Positions 1-11,809 of a stretch of 64,000 nucleotides of DNA are shown here, piece after piece. Position 1 is the stretch's first letter. Every line of letters begins with the position of its first letter. The DNA is from Prochilodus magdalenae (lineage: Eukaryota > Chordata > Actinopteri > Characiformes > Prochilodontidae). The translations under genes and the position numbers were made by a program. The stretch is taken from contig JAMWET010002901.1 of assembly GCA_024036415.1 (NCBI GenBank), positions 1 through 64,000 of the forward strand, in the 5' to 3' direction. The notes beneath the pieces are model-generated. The model saw only the letters and a list, made by a program, of their open reading frames with translations. It was not told the origin of the DNA and ran no database searches.

Positions 1-554
1 CTCATGTGTATGTGTGTTTATTTTGAGCCAGTAGGTCATAATCAATCTTTGGTCTTGGGTTTGGAACGGTGGACATTTGGTTCTGGTGAACTTAAGGCAG
101 CCCCCAGTATCTGTGTCTGATGGAATTCCTGTAGTTCTCCTGACAGTATCTATGTCAAAAATAGCCTTTTGCCACACTTTTCCATGCAGTGTTAAGGATT
201 TGATTTGAACCACTGTTAAGGTGTCCAAACAAAATTATATTAGATACTGTAAAGTCAAAAAAAGTAAGGATGATGTTTTATATCTATGTATATCTTTCAT
301 CATATGTCTCATTTAAGATAATATTAATACTGGTTATTGTACTAATATTATAAGGATATAAATATTATGAACTAATGAGAAAATTTAACATATTTTTAAC
401 TAAATTAAATGTTTTTTCTTCTGAGGCGCAAAGCTGTCCACAATTATAAAACCTTTAAACTAAGTTTTTTTTTCTTCCCCCTACTTGACTAATAATTAAG
501 TTTTTTTTTACTTTTAAAGCCTACTTAAGCCCCACTGGCCACAGTCTTCTTCTG

Positions 555-690
555 AATCTTACCACATATTATGGCCAAGCGTGAACCTTGAATCATTTGC
601 ATGTCTCACAATGTCCAACCGGTCCACCATATCACTTGGTTACTTTCTGGGTGCAACTATTCTTTTGATGGTGGGTGTAATTTATTCATG
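555..690. mobile_element. Tc1-like terminal fragment (mirrored at 22,555-22,690)
   Basis: It contains GTGCAACTATTCTTTTGATG, the complement of the end found at 63,445-63,475 and 37,165-37,195 (ATCAAAAGAATAGTTGC type). It also contains TTGAATCATTTGCATGTCTC, which recurs almost exactly at 63,975-63,997. It is a solo end of the same transposon family. Confidence 0.65.
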
Positions 691-2934
691 TTTTATTTTT
701 CTATGCTCTAAAGTAGAAAATGAGTAACCAGCTAGTTGTAGAGCAACTAATTCCACAGCAAAGTTGATGGTTACATATGATAAATAGTATGTTGATATGT
801 AGAGAAACTGGCTTTCTGGCTACTTTTTGAATTAATTAATGAAGACCTTGAAGTCGTAATAAAGCTAAGCTACTATCTCTGCTATTGACAAGTCCATTGG
901 CATCATACTCATCTGTCGTCATATTGTGTATCATGTAACATATGCCAATACATAACTTAGAAATGGTGAGAAATCTTACAAGGGTTTTCCAGTCTGTGTA
1001 TTTTCCTCCGTTTCTCCCAAAGATAAAATGGTATTTCAGTCCATTGAGACAAGACTGTGAAGAACTAACTGTTGTGTAATCAATTGTAACTCATTTAATT
1101 AAGTATGGCCAAAATGAAAGAACTGGATTTTTGATTATGAACTCATTCCACCAAAAAAAGTCAGTCCACATACAGTCTATGGAGCATAGAGATTTAACTC
1201 CCCTTAGTCCCAATCCTTCCCTGATACAATCAAGCTCTGGTTTATACTAACTGGGATTGGCTTGGTTTCCAGAGTCCTATTGCCCCACTGTGAGTGGCCT
1301 CAGACACCGCCAGCATGAGGAAGAGGAAGGATGATGAAGATGAGTGAGCTGGTGGAGAAGTTTTCAGTTTGATGAACAGTGAAGAAAAGGAAAACAAAGC
1401 AGCTGGAAACCCAGAAAATCAGGCATTTAGGCGTTTCCCCTGCTTGGAGCCGAGCCTTCACAGTGTCCCACAGGTGTCCCGTCATGACCTCAAATGCACT
1501 TTACAGTCAAATCATTGAAGCGTGTCTCAGAGCCAGTCATGTGGGTCATGGAATACATGGAGGGACCTTCGCTGGTCAGGAGTACCGAAGTCCAATTTCC
1601 TCAACACGTAACGCGCCCCAGGTTGAGCTTCTGCCAGTGTGCATGAGGTTTAGTGTGGATTAAAAGTGATGATGTGTGTTTATGCAATTTACATATCCTA
1701 TACATTTTGTGTGTTTGTAATTCCAGATATGGTGGCCAGGCAGTCCTCCCTGATGGGTAAGTTAATAGTGGACTATTTGAATGCTGATCCAGATTCATTT
1801 AAAGCTTAATAACAAGTACAGTTGTTAACAGTTTTATACCCCTCTATTTTTCTGTGTATTGAATACTAAATAAAAGGTTATAGAGATTGCGACGACATGA
1901 TGATGATGGTTGTTTTAATGAGAAGAGCTGTTTACAGAATTAGAAGAATACCTATGTTTTTGGTTTAAATGGATCAAATATATGGTTTAACAATGAAGCG
2001 AATAATCACAAGGAATATGTAAGCACAGAACATCAATTGGCCAAAATAAAGCATGTCACAGACATCAGATATTTTTCTCATGATTTACATACTATGGTCA
2101 TGTAACTTGACTATGTCCAAGAGTCTCATATTGGTTTATTATTTACCTTTTAGTACCATAACTGCCTTCTGCCATTTATTTAATGATCTGAGACTGTGTG
2201 TTAGTAATAGTAGATATACATTATCCTCACTCTTTAAGACTAACACTATTGAAACTAGGTCTACTACGGGTCGGACTAATGACGCACTTTTGTCAATGTT
2301 CCAGGAGTTCTGTTTCTGCTGAGCCTAGAGTTCCTGAGGAGACCAAGAGTACATGGAAGAGAACACAATTTTATGAAGGTATTGCTCTGTTCGTAAAAGC
2401 CACGTGTTTTACAATGACTAAGTGTTTTAGCTTGGATGGTTTCCCAAGCAGCGGACAGTGTTCATCGCTCTGTTTTTCTGTGATCTATATATTTATGTTC
2501 CAGACCCAAATGCTACTATACACCAGTCATAAAGAAGGATGTTTTATGGGCTTGCCCGTGTAGCACTAACGGGGAAACCGTGCTCCTACACAAATCCTCC
2601 GTTACTATCACAAGATGTGAAATACAAGCTAATGATGCGCATGTTTCGATCAAAACATCAGCTCCACTAATCAAAACCAGGAGCTCGCAAGCATGTGAGC
2701 TCGCAAGCTGTGTATCCAATTCCCCCTTACGTTCAGCTTGGCTATTCATAATGAGGAGGTCATGTGCCTTCCAGAAGTGTGCTGGAAAATTTTCCCAAGA
2801 AAACTCCTTGCTATAAATTCCTATCGTAAATATTTCCATTTTCCTGATTCAGCCTCTTAAATACTGTGATAAAATTGGAAAAACATAATACACTCCCACA
2901 GTAGTAAAAGTCATTCAGAGTGGTTTGATCTGAA

Positions 2935-3520
2935 ATGCCCTCTTCTAGAGAACTGTAGTGTGAAGTGTTCACTGTGGTGATGATGGGAACCAGATGGTGA
3001 GCTTGATGCCATTAATTGAAATAGTCATGAAAATGCTACTTGACGACTGAGACATTGTTTACAGTACATTTTAAGATCACAGTTTTGGCCTGAAACATAT
3101 TCTTTAAACCACACTCAGGTGTATGCCAGGGGTTATAAGGTAAAACCTTTTTTTCTCATAATTTCCTTTATTTTTACCAAAAGGTTTAGCAACACGGCTG
3201 AGTCTAAGCCACATGTAACAGCACAACATAAACAAAAAAACCCCACCACCACATCAGTGTTAGTGCAGTGCTAAGAAAGATGGTCTGGTGGGGTTCTTGA
3301 CAAGTGAAGAACAGGGGGAAAGGTGGATAACAAATTATGTAGAGAAACAGACTACAAAGGACATATATATGCTAAGTTCAGTTGATAAAATGGAGAATGA
3401 GTGTAGAATCAGTGAAGTGGTTTTAATGCTACAGCTAATGTGTTGTACACATTGCACCCCCTGGTTCCCATCACCACCACTGTCAAGAAATCTGAAGGAA
3501 TAGGTTTGTCCACAATGCCC
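2935..3520. repeat. Dispersed repeat with inverted ends (mirrored at ~19,860-20,430)
   Basis: The string CAGTGGTGATGGGAACCAGA-like near 2,972-2,996 is answered by its inverse GGTTCCCATCACCACCACTG near 3,463-3,482. Related sequence appears at 32,015-32,260 and 43,290-43,510, including a shared 'TATATTAATCCATT' segment, so this is a short interspersed or MITE-like family. No coding capacity. Confidence 0.55.
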
Positions 3521-6500
3521 CATTTCACATCAGGACACTTCAGAAGACTTTATTTGCATCTCAATGTCTGTATAATGCTGAGATTTTGAAAAGGAGTAAT
3601 GTCAGAATTTCTTTTTTTAACTGTTTGATTGTTTGGCATACATTAGATACACTAAAGAAAGGAGGCTAAACTGAGACTAAACTAACTTTCTCTGTATTAT
3701 ACTGGGAAATGATTATGATATAACAGATCTATAATTTGGTGATTTGATAGGACATCAGGCCTACACATATGACAAGACAGCTCAAAGAGACAGCAGTGTT
3801 TTCAGTGAAGTGTGTGTATGTGTTTAGCCCAAGTGCCAACTCGCTCTCGGGAATGGTTCAGTGTGGTGTCAGAGCTCACACTGCGACTGCACAAAGGTAT
3901 ATGTTTAAAACTCGCCCCGGCCCCCTGTTAGTGCGTTCCCTTAGAGAAGACTTGTCCTCTGTCCACTGTCTGTGTCGTAGCTGCCCTCAGGGTAGATTCA
4001 AATAGCCGTCCTCCCATACACTTACATCACATCCAGAGTTATCTGCTTGTTCTGCACATAAGAATTGATTAATAATATACAATCATGTATGTACTATAAA
4101 ATAATACAATTCTTAAACTAGTTTCAGACATAAAAATATTTGTGGACTTTTATTATTGTCCATATTCCACTACTTTGTAAACTGAATTAATGACTATTTA
4201 GTCCTGAATAAACAAATAATGAAATCCAGTCCTGATTGCTGATTATTCCCTACAGAACTTGTATTAAGAGTTTTACACCCCATATGATAATCATTCCTTC
4301 CATATATGAAGAAATACCATCAGGCCTTTCTGCTTAGTGGAGTGCTGGTGTACACTGTATGAATTGATTGACTTTGGCCATTGCAGCAACACGGTGTCTT
4401 CACCTTACATTCTAGACTGTAATTCTAGATTTGACCTTCAGATATGTGCACACATAACAGTTTTGTCTCTGAGATCTCTTCAAGCAACAGGCAGTCAGAC
4501 AAGCAACCACGCCACCATCTGTAAACAATCCTTATCAGTAGATCCCTCTGCAGCACTGTTTTCTGCCTTTGGAGTAGAAATGAAGGTTGTATGGCTTTTA
4601 TTAGAGGTTCTGTGTTTGTCGTAGTATTAAGTCTAGTGTCAGGTATAAAGTATTTAGTCTGCTTTTTGACCTGAGGAATAGTTTATCACTTAATGTCTCT
4701 CTGGTATATTGCACACCAGTCCTTACTTACATATGTGCTAGCTTACATAGGTTTAGTATGAACCCTTTTCATCTGATTCTGAGGTTTCAGCCCCAGTGTG
4801 TTAACATATGCATATGGTGTTTTATTAGGAATGCCGCTAATTGGAAGCTAATTGGGAAAAAGCCAGGATGGACACAGATTGTGCTGCTTGTCTTTCTCAC
4901 TTTTAACAATTCCTCCTTTCCAGGAAAGCCTGAAACAAAGGACACGTGGCCCTCATCCACATCAGTAGGTGAACCTAGCTCGGCCTCTCGCTTAGAGGTA
5001 TCTATGATGATGCTCCCGTGTGAGACCATCCCCTCGTCCTGGTGCAGGTAAGTGACAAGCTATCGTCTCTTCTGTACTATACTGTCGGCATTTTTTGAAT
5101 GTAACTGTTCGTCTTATTGTGTAAATGCATTGGGGCTGGAAAAATCTGAGAATTTCAGTGTATAACTACTATATCACTGCTGTCCAAAGAAAAGCTCTGA
5201 AATGGCAGCTTTACAGAAAGAGGGCAAAAAACCTTTTTCATTATTTTATTTTTATTTTATTTTAAAATTGTCATTGTATGGTACAAATAATTTAATGTCA
5301 TTTGTTAATGTCATTTTTATCATTATGAAACCAGACTTTTTTCTCCAAGCAGTTTTGTTGCATTAATTCTGTTGATCTTTTCTAACCCCATTGAATTTTT
5401 CACACACTGTAAACGGTAGCTGCTGTGTTCAAACGATTCATAAAAGTAAAAATGGACAAAATCGTAGCTGCATGTTTTTTCTTTGAACAGCGATTATATA
5501 TTTCCAAATTTAACATATTAGGGAAAGTACACACAAAATACTGCTTGTGCAATTATATTTATATCATTTTTTACTTTATTATTTAATTCCTTTCAATATG
5601 TTAAAGGGGATCTATCAGATCTGTTCAGGTGATAACACTCTGTTTTTCCTATGAAAAGAATGCTACCGACTTAAATTGCCCACTAATGCTGTTTGGGCCA
5701 AAATTGAACTTTGACCAAACTGAACTTCGACTGCTTCGCAGCTGACTTACTGAAGTGCTGCCAATGAGACAAATTGTTTTTGTAAAAGCCGACTCAGGCT
5801 GTAGAGCCCAACATGGAGGGTAAACGTTTCTCACACTTTTCTCAGTACACGAGCTGATAATACTCCACGTGACCTTGGCTGCAGTCGGAACAGTAATTTG
5901 ACCACTTGGGCTTTTTCATAACACTGTATTGATGTCAGGTAACAAACTGTTGAGACCTGCTGTTAATCCTGATCGTAGTTCTACAGATATATTTGATGAT
6001 GTTTCAGAAAGAAAGAAGAAAGAGGGTTAGTTTGTTGTTTTAAGAATCAAGAGTAATCAGTGTAAGGCTGGTTAACATCCTGTTAAATATAGAAAGACAG
6101 TGTTACACTCTTATTCGTTTTCTTCAGTTTGACTATTATATCAGTGTCTTGCTGTTAGTATGCAAACTACATTGCCTGTTCAATTTAGACATTTCATTAC
6201 TCTGTCTTGCTATGAATAATGAATTAGGGTTGCATATCTGGTGCTGGTTTAATGTGTTGTGTATTATCAGTTAGTTTTGTATCCTGCAGGCCAACTGATG
6301 TTTTGCTGTATGATGTAAATTGGAAGCATGAAGCCAAATTAAAAGTCAGGGGATAACAGAGAAACATCAGCACTGAGATATGCCAATGTTTTTGAGTCCA
6401 TACCCTCAATGCGCATGTTAATGGCTCCAAGTTTTATTTTCTCCATGATTTACTACTACAGGCACTTCAGTGTAATTCCCCTATTTTCCAGAAGTCCATA

Positions 6501-9327
6501 TTAACTATGGACGATGCACAGATAATACACTTTATGGAGTGTATGACCTATTCTGATACGTTTCATACAATATGTACAAAAACAGCTCCCTCACAGCTGT
6601 ACACTTTGGATAGCTGTTCTGCGGTTTCCTGTTCTTCCTGTGTAGTGTGATGATACCCATCTATGAGGATGTGCAGAGGCCCGACATGAGTCAGCAGGAA
6701 TGTTGGATAACGGCTGGAGCTCCCCAGTGAGTTTGAGAGTTTTATGACGAGCAGAGTCGGACACCTAAAGAATCAAGCAGCCAACCCGCAGCAAGGTAGC
6801 CAAGCATGGGTGTCTGCCCATACCTGGGTCAGGGTGTGCTATGCTGGGATGCCATGCCAGGGTCTTTATCAGCTTTAGGAAGTCTTTTCTCAAAAACACG
6901 TCTTCATAAGTCTCCTGAGTCAGCCTGTGTTTATGCTTTTAGTCAGTAGCCTAAAGCTTGGATTTGCACATTTTGTTTTAAAAGTGATGGTTTGTCCAAT
7001 ATCTTAAATATCTTAAATTTTAGGCGGGCTTGCTATTACTAAAATGAGCCAAGAGGTTTTTAAGTGTCTGAAGATTGCTTCTGAAGTTTTGTACTAAAAG
7101 GTAAATGAAGCTAAAAGCTAACAAGTAGTATAGGTTTATATAGCATTGTGCAAAGCATGTGTCTTAATAATAATAAGGGTTTTAGAATAAAACTTCTTTA
7201 ATGATCCTGCCTTAAGTCAAAATGCCTAAGGATAAAAGGGGTCCATGTCATGTTGGGCACATTATGATTGATCTCTCTCACCCATCTTTCAGGATGGTCA
7301 GATAAGCATGTAACCTCATAATATTTTGTAGTGAGAACAAATTACTTCCCAACAGAATCTCCTGATACAACTCCAGCAATCACAGCAGAGAGAAAAGCCA
7401 GTGCTATGGGGGTGTAGTCTTCTTCTTGTATCCTTACCTGCTTCATTAACAGTTCATGCTGCCCAGTGTTTGTAGGTAGTACACAGTACACAACACATGA
7501 TCAACAAATTAAGAGGAATAGTTTTTATCTGACTATGAAAAACTAGTAGTAAAAAAAACTACTTCTTCAGCCCTCAATCGGTGACACCTGGTCACTAAAG
7601 ACCACGTTTCGACACACAAAGAAATGCTAGCTGTAACCGGTTTTTTACTTCTGTCCCTCTCTCCTGTTTGGACCAATAGTTTGGCCAAAATTCAAATTCA
7701 CATATTTCCCCGCTTGCCCCCAGATGTAGTTGATGGATGGGGGATAGAGATACGTTTGTCCAAATGTGACTTTTTTTTGCCCAGAATTTAAGCAAGTGAG
7801 ACTAAATTTGCTAATAAACACTAGAACTGTTATAGTGACTTAAATATAATGCTGTTTTCTGTAAAAACATTCCATCCTGCTCATCCAGCTCTTCTTTAAG
7901 GTCAAGCAGACTAGATTTGGTGTGTTTTGGGACACATACTATGACTTACTGCGAAGTATAATAATGAGCAAAACTGTCATTAACCACTTTTAAAGGATCT
8001 GTACCATCTCGGGAATATGGATCTGGAATAAGTCTGATTCCAGACCAGTGTGTATATCCCAGCCCTGGTGTTGTCTAAATGTGCTCTCTGTAGGCGGTGG
8101 AGCGTGGTTCATTATATAGCAGTAAGTCATACTATGCCAGTAAGTCACACTATGCCTCTAAATTACATTGACAAGAACTCTTTTTTGATAACCTTATACC
8201 TTTACACCTAGATGGGTTTTGGGCTAGGTTTTTGGGCTATTTTTGGGTGACTATTGTGTTCTAGTGCTTACTTCCAACATTAGATACGTAGCTCCTGTTC
8301 TTAAAATAAAAAACAGCAACACACATCAGCAACAGCTATTATTTGACTGCATTTGGGTAAGTGGAAAATAGAGTAAGCTTGATTTTATTTTAGAACTGTT
8401 CCTTTAATACCAGGTGTGAACAAGGCCAGAGTTGCCCCAAACCACACTAAGAATGTTGGGTACAACACAGTAGCATCAACCCTGAAGCCTTTATTTAGAT
8501 GTCATTGACTGTCAGAAATTACATTGTCATGTGGTATTACCCAACACCTCAGGCACGTGTGCGATGATTTAGGCGTGTGAACTTTGCACAATGCTAAACT
8601 AGACTGTCGGCTCAAAACTTCAATTACCTGTTAGCACCGTTAGCTATGTTTAGCTCTGCACAAACCTAAAAACGGACTTCAGACACCAAATATTACTGAT
8701 CAGCCTTGTGCTAAATAAATGTAAATTTGAACTGTCACTTTAACAAGGCCCAATCTAAATCCCGAACATTTCTGTGCTTTGTCACAAGGTGGCAATACGT
8801 AGCTGTTGTCAGATACATACATGCTGCATCCCACCACACTGGCTTATAGTTGTGGGCCTGACAAACAAACAGGCAGTGCTGATTGCCATGGTTTGAAGAC
8901 AGCGTTTGGGTGGGGAGAGGAAATCTAATTCACTGTGCCGGTGGATTTTTTCACTCAGCAATCTCTTTCAGTTCTCTTTCCTTCCTGGGCTTCCCCTGTT
9001 CCTCTAATGCTCTTGCTCATTTTAGTCTGTCCTCCCGTGTGGCCGTCTCTGTCTGTGAGCACTGCTGATCAGCACTTTCTTTACCAGATACTTTATGTCA
9101 TGCATTATATCTGCTGAGAAAGTGAAAGTACAGAAGGTGGCTTTACTAAACTAATCTGTGCACTGGTTTAAGTCTCTCTTGTATGGACCCTAAATTGTAT
9201 GTGTGCTTGATTATGTTTCTGTCTGTAGCTGTTTGTGTGTTATTTGTATGCCAGTCTGTCACTGAAGAAAGCACTGGATAATACGAGACATCAGGCTGCC
9301 TTGTCGTGTTTATTGATCAGTCCCTTG

Positions 9328-9330
<3 letters not shown>

Positions 9331-9386
<56 letters not shown>

Positions 9387-9570
9387 CTCTTTCCCTCTCC
9401 GCTCCTGTCTTTTTTTTAATTGTCTGCTTTTCAATCTGATTTTTCTCTGTTTCCGCCCATTTTCTCCTCTTTCTGTCCTTCTGCCTGTCACTTTCTCTCT
9501 CTCTCTCTCTCTCTCCTCCCTCTCTCTCTCTCTCATCGTCTCTCTCGTCTCATCTCTCTCAGCTCTCTCT
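9331..9570. repeat. (CT)n arrays in arhgef10l intron, left arm
   Basis: Pure CT runs at about 9,331-9,383 and interrupted CT runs at about 9,490-9,570, just upstream of the exon at 9,644. They mirror the GA arrays at 13.94-14.17 kb with different lengths. The open frame across them encodes only Ser/Leu repeats and is not a gene. Confidence 0.95.
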
Positions 9571-10285
9571 CTTCTCTCTGTGAATATTGATCCAAATCAC
9601 TACCCTGTTGCCCCTGGGAATACGGATATGGTGATCACTGTAGATTTCTCCGGATGTCCGGCGCCTAAGGAGCGTTTGTGTCCGGAACCAAGCGTGAGCT
9701 GGCCATGCGATTTAGGGGCTCGAGACGTCAGCCAGATCAAAACAGACCTATGACATCAAGGTATACTTACCAGGAGGAGTGTAGATGCAAGTTCCATCCA
9801 TTCATTTATTCATGTTGCATTCACTGTAGACACTACAGAGTTTCTTAACATTGCAAAAGCAGTGAACCATCCTTACGTTGCTTAATCTTGCACAGTGGAA
9901 AAAACTATTTTTTTCCTCTCTTAGTTTTTGCTTCACAGTGAAAATGAAACTGTCCTAATGTCTCTCAAAACATGTAGCAACTAAGCCGTGAGGGACCTTC
10001 AGCGAGTGACTTTTTGCCCCTGCTATTGAACACCCTGTTCTCTGTACACCATCGATGCCCTCCTTTTTCTGCTCTTCCTCGAGCTGCAGTTGCCCGTCTC
10101 ACGCACTCACCTTCTCTTCCCCCTAGGTTCACAGCTCATGAAATGCTTGCCCGGAACGGCACTAAAGATGGTCTGGAAAAGACGAAAATAGCCATGGATG
10201 CGCAAAGTCCTCTTCCTGAACAAAAAAGAAAACACAGGTTTGGGATTTTCTTGACATTTGCTTCTTTAGTGGCTGATGACAAACG

Positions 10286-10306
10286 CTGATGATGATGATG
10301 ATGATA
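10286..10306. repeat. (GAT)n microsatellite, mirrored at 13,240-13,259
   Basis: A short GAT array in the arhgef10l intron after the GTKDGLEK exon, with its complement (ATC)n in the right arm. Confidence 0.85.
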
Positions 10307-11024
10307 GCAAATTGTAAAGGGATTAGTCCTTTTTGGACTAATTTAGATTAAAAAGAAAACAGCAAATTTGTAAAAGTAAAGGTGGGAATGGGGGGGAGCA
10401 AATGAGTTGACTAGGAACTTAAAATGTTCCAGATGACACAGAAGATGACTTCTGGTTACCTGATGTGTCTGTTTTCTGAAGTGAAACAACCCACCAGCAC
10501 AGCTTTGTCCCATGCCAGATGGTCTGAACAGCCAACAGGTGTGTGTGGTGCTTATTACTTACTCCTATTTCTTGTTTCCAAAACCTCATAAATTTTTCCA
10601 TACTGCATGTCCAAGTTTTTCCTTGTTTTATCAGATAGCCATGTATACAGTTACCAGTTTTGGCTGTTTGGCAGTTTTTCTTTCCATTTAAAATGTTTGA
10701 AATGTGCATATATTGTCGTGTTGTAATAACAAATAACTGTTTGCGATTTTTTTTTTAGATTGTAATGCGTCATATTCTTGGCTCTATTGTCCAGGTGAGA
10801 TAAGCTACTTGGAGTCCCTCAAAGAATCCTGCAAGTAGGGTGACTGTTGTCTTTATTAATTTGAATATACTCCTACCTAATATGCAGTTGTTTTTGACTT
10901 TGGTCTAGCAGTGCTTCACTATCATAACAAAATGCTTTCCAGTTTTAGAGTGGTTTTTATGGAATAAAACAGCTGTTACATTATCATTTTTAGTACTGCC
11001 ATGAGACAATCCTTTATATACAGC

Positions 11025-11560
11025 TGTCCAGTCAGAAGTCGTTTATTTTTTTAGGTTGGTGAGATATTTCCAGAAGATTAGTTAATCCACCTGTAACAAG
11101 TGAGAATGGCCAAAAGGAAAATCTGTGAAAAAACAGTTTAGGGAAGAAACAAAGCTGTGACCATAAGATCGAACAATACTGTAGCAACTCGCTCTTGGCT
11201 CGCATATTAGTTGACCCGCAGGAGGACTGGCCATGCCCCAAAAACAGCCACATGCACAAGCACATGGAAAAGTGCCATGACCTCGTAGAGCTGTCAGTAA
11301 AGCATAAATACAGCATGTTCCCTGCATGGACATTATTGGTGTTCCTATGGTTTGGATGTATAAGCTTTCAAGAAAGCATAGCATAAGTAGAGAAAATCTA
11401 AAAATCAGACAAACAAGTCAGCAGGTGTTGTGGGACTCCAGCCCTAATATCACTGAATGTGTTTGGGATTGCTTGGATCACCAGCAACAAGAAATTTGCA
11501 ACCAACTTCTATAGATGGTGGAAAACAATTGATCCCTGGCATATTAGCAATAAAAGAACT
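11025..11560 (+). mobile_element. Degenerate DNA-transposon relic near the palindrome centre (mirrored at 12,030-12,545)
   Basis: Fragments resemble a decayed Tc1/mariner-type transposase: a basic N-terminal start near 11,106 and a segment near 11,437-11,500 that reads like the 'SSPNITECVWDCLD' end-of-catalytic-core motif. Frames are broken by stops in both arms. Terminal repeats were not identified, so family assignment is tentative. Confidence 0.35.
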
Positions 11561-11777
11561 TAAAGCAGTAAAAGACAGTGGACACACTCAAAACCTATAC
11601 AAATACACATGTGTTATTTAGTTTATTTCAGACCGCTGTGTGTTATTTCTCATCCTGGTACATTGAAAAATGAATACATTGTATTGCCTTTTTAGCTGAA
11701 AGTGAAATGGAACAGAGGGTTATCTCTGACCTTTGGCACAGTTCTGTACATTTTAAGTATGTTTTTTTATATTTATC

Positions 11778-11809
11778 TCCTGTAAAGCTAAATGGTAGCT
11801 TTACAGGAG
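11778..11809. repeat. Palindrome centre (spacerless hairpin)
   Basis: The 13-base stem beginning CTCCTGTAAAGC at 11,778 is mirrored by TAGCTTTACAGG ending at 11,809, with only about 5 nt (AATGG) between them. Outside this core the arms keep matching: TATTTAT against ATAAATA, then the poly-T against poly-A tracts. A multi-kilobase palindrome with essentially no spacer is unstable in living cells, but is what a fold-back (template plus complement) read produces. Confidence 0.93.

Larger units (their letters stand above)
1273..10834 (+). pseudogene. arhgef10l: Mirror copy of arhgef10l exons 3-12, damaged
   Basis: Left-arm counterparts of the right-arm exons, with lengths against the intact partner: 1273-1621 (349 vs 324), 1727-1756 (30 vs 28), 2305-2378 (74 vs 74, with changes), 3828-3896 (69 vs 69, identical), 4924-5047 (124 vs 123), 6646-6795 (150 vs 137), 9644-9760 (117 vs 114), 10127-10237 (111 vs 109), 10433-10538 (106 vs 104), 10759-10834 (76 vs 78). 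Most are frameshifted, and the acidic exon has early stops. Splice-site dinucleotides are mostly still present. As written this copy cannot encode the protein. It is either an uncorrected artefact of the same locus or a decayed inverted duplicate; the sequence favours the former. Confidence 0.85.
1..11790. repeat. Left arm of a ~23 kb inverted repeat (palindrome)
   Basis: This arm is the reverse complement of 11,796-~23,350 along its whole length, exons and introns alike. Examples are the sequence at 1-140 against 23,220-23,355, the exon at 10,759-10,834 against 12,721-12,798, and the CT arrays near 9.3-9.6 kb against the GA arrays near 13.9-14.2 kb. Matching reaches base 1, so the arm may continue beyond the window. 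Differences are scattered small insertions, deletions and substitutions, equally dense in exons and introns. The distance between the same two exons (1,621 to 10,759) is 9,138 bp here but 8,887 bp in the right arm, a net gain of about 2.8%. Insertion-biased noise of this kind looks like uncorrected long-read error more than old duplication, where substitutions should dominate. Confidence 0.95.

Noticed and set aside
9235..9753. 172-codon plus-strand open frame
   Set aside because: Mostly Ser/Leu from the CT microsatellite; its end overlaps an arhgef10l exon in the wrong frame.
1..11790. Left arm as a second functional arhgef10l gene
   Set aside because: Most of its exons are frameshifted or hold stops and the 3' two-thirds of the gene is missing.
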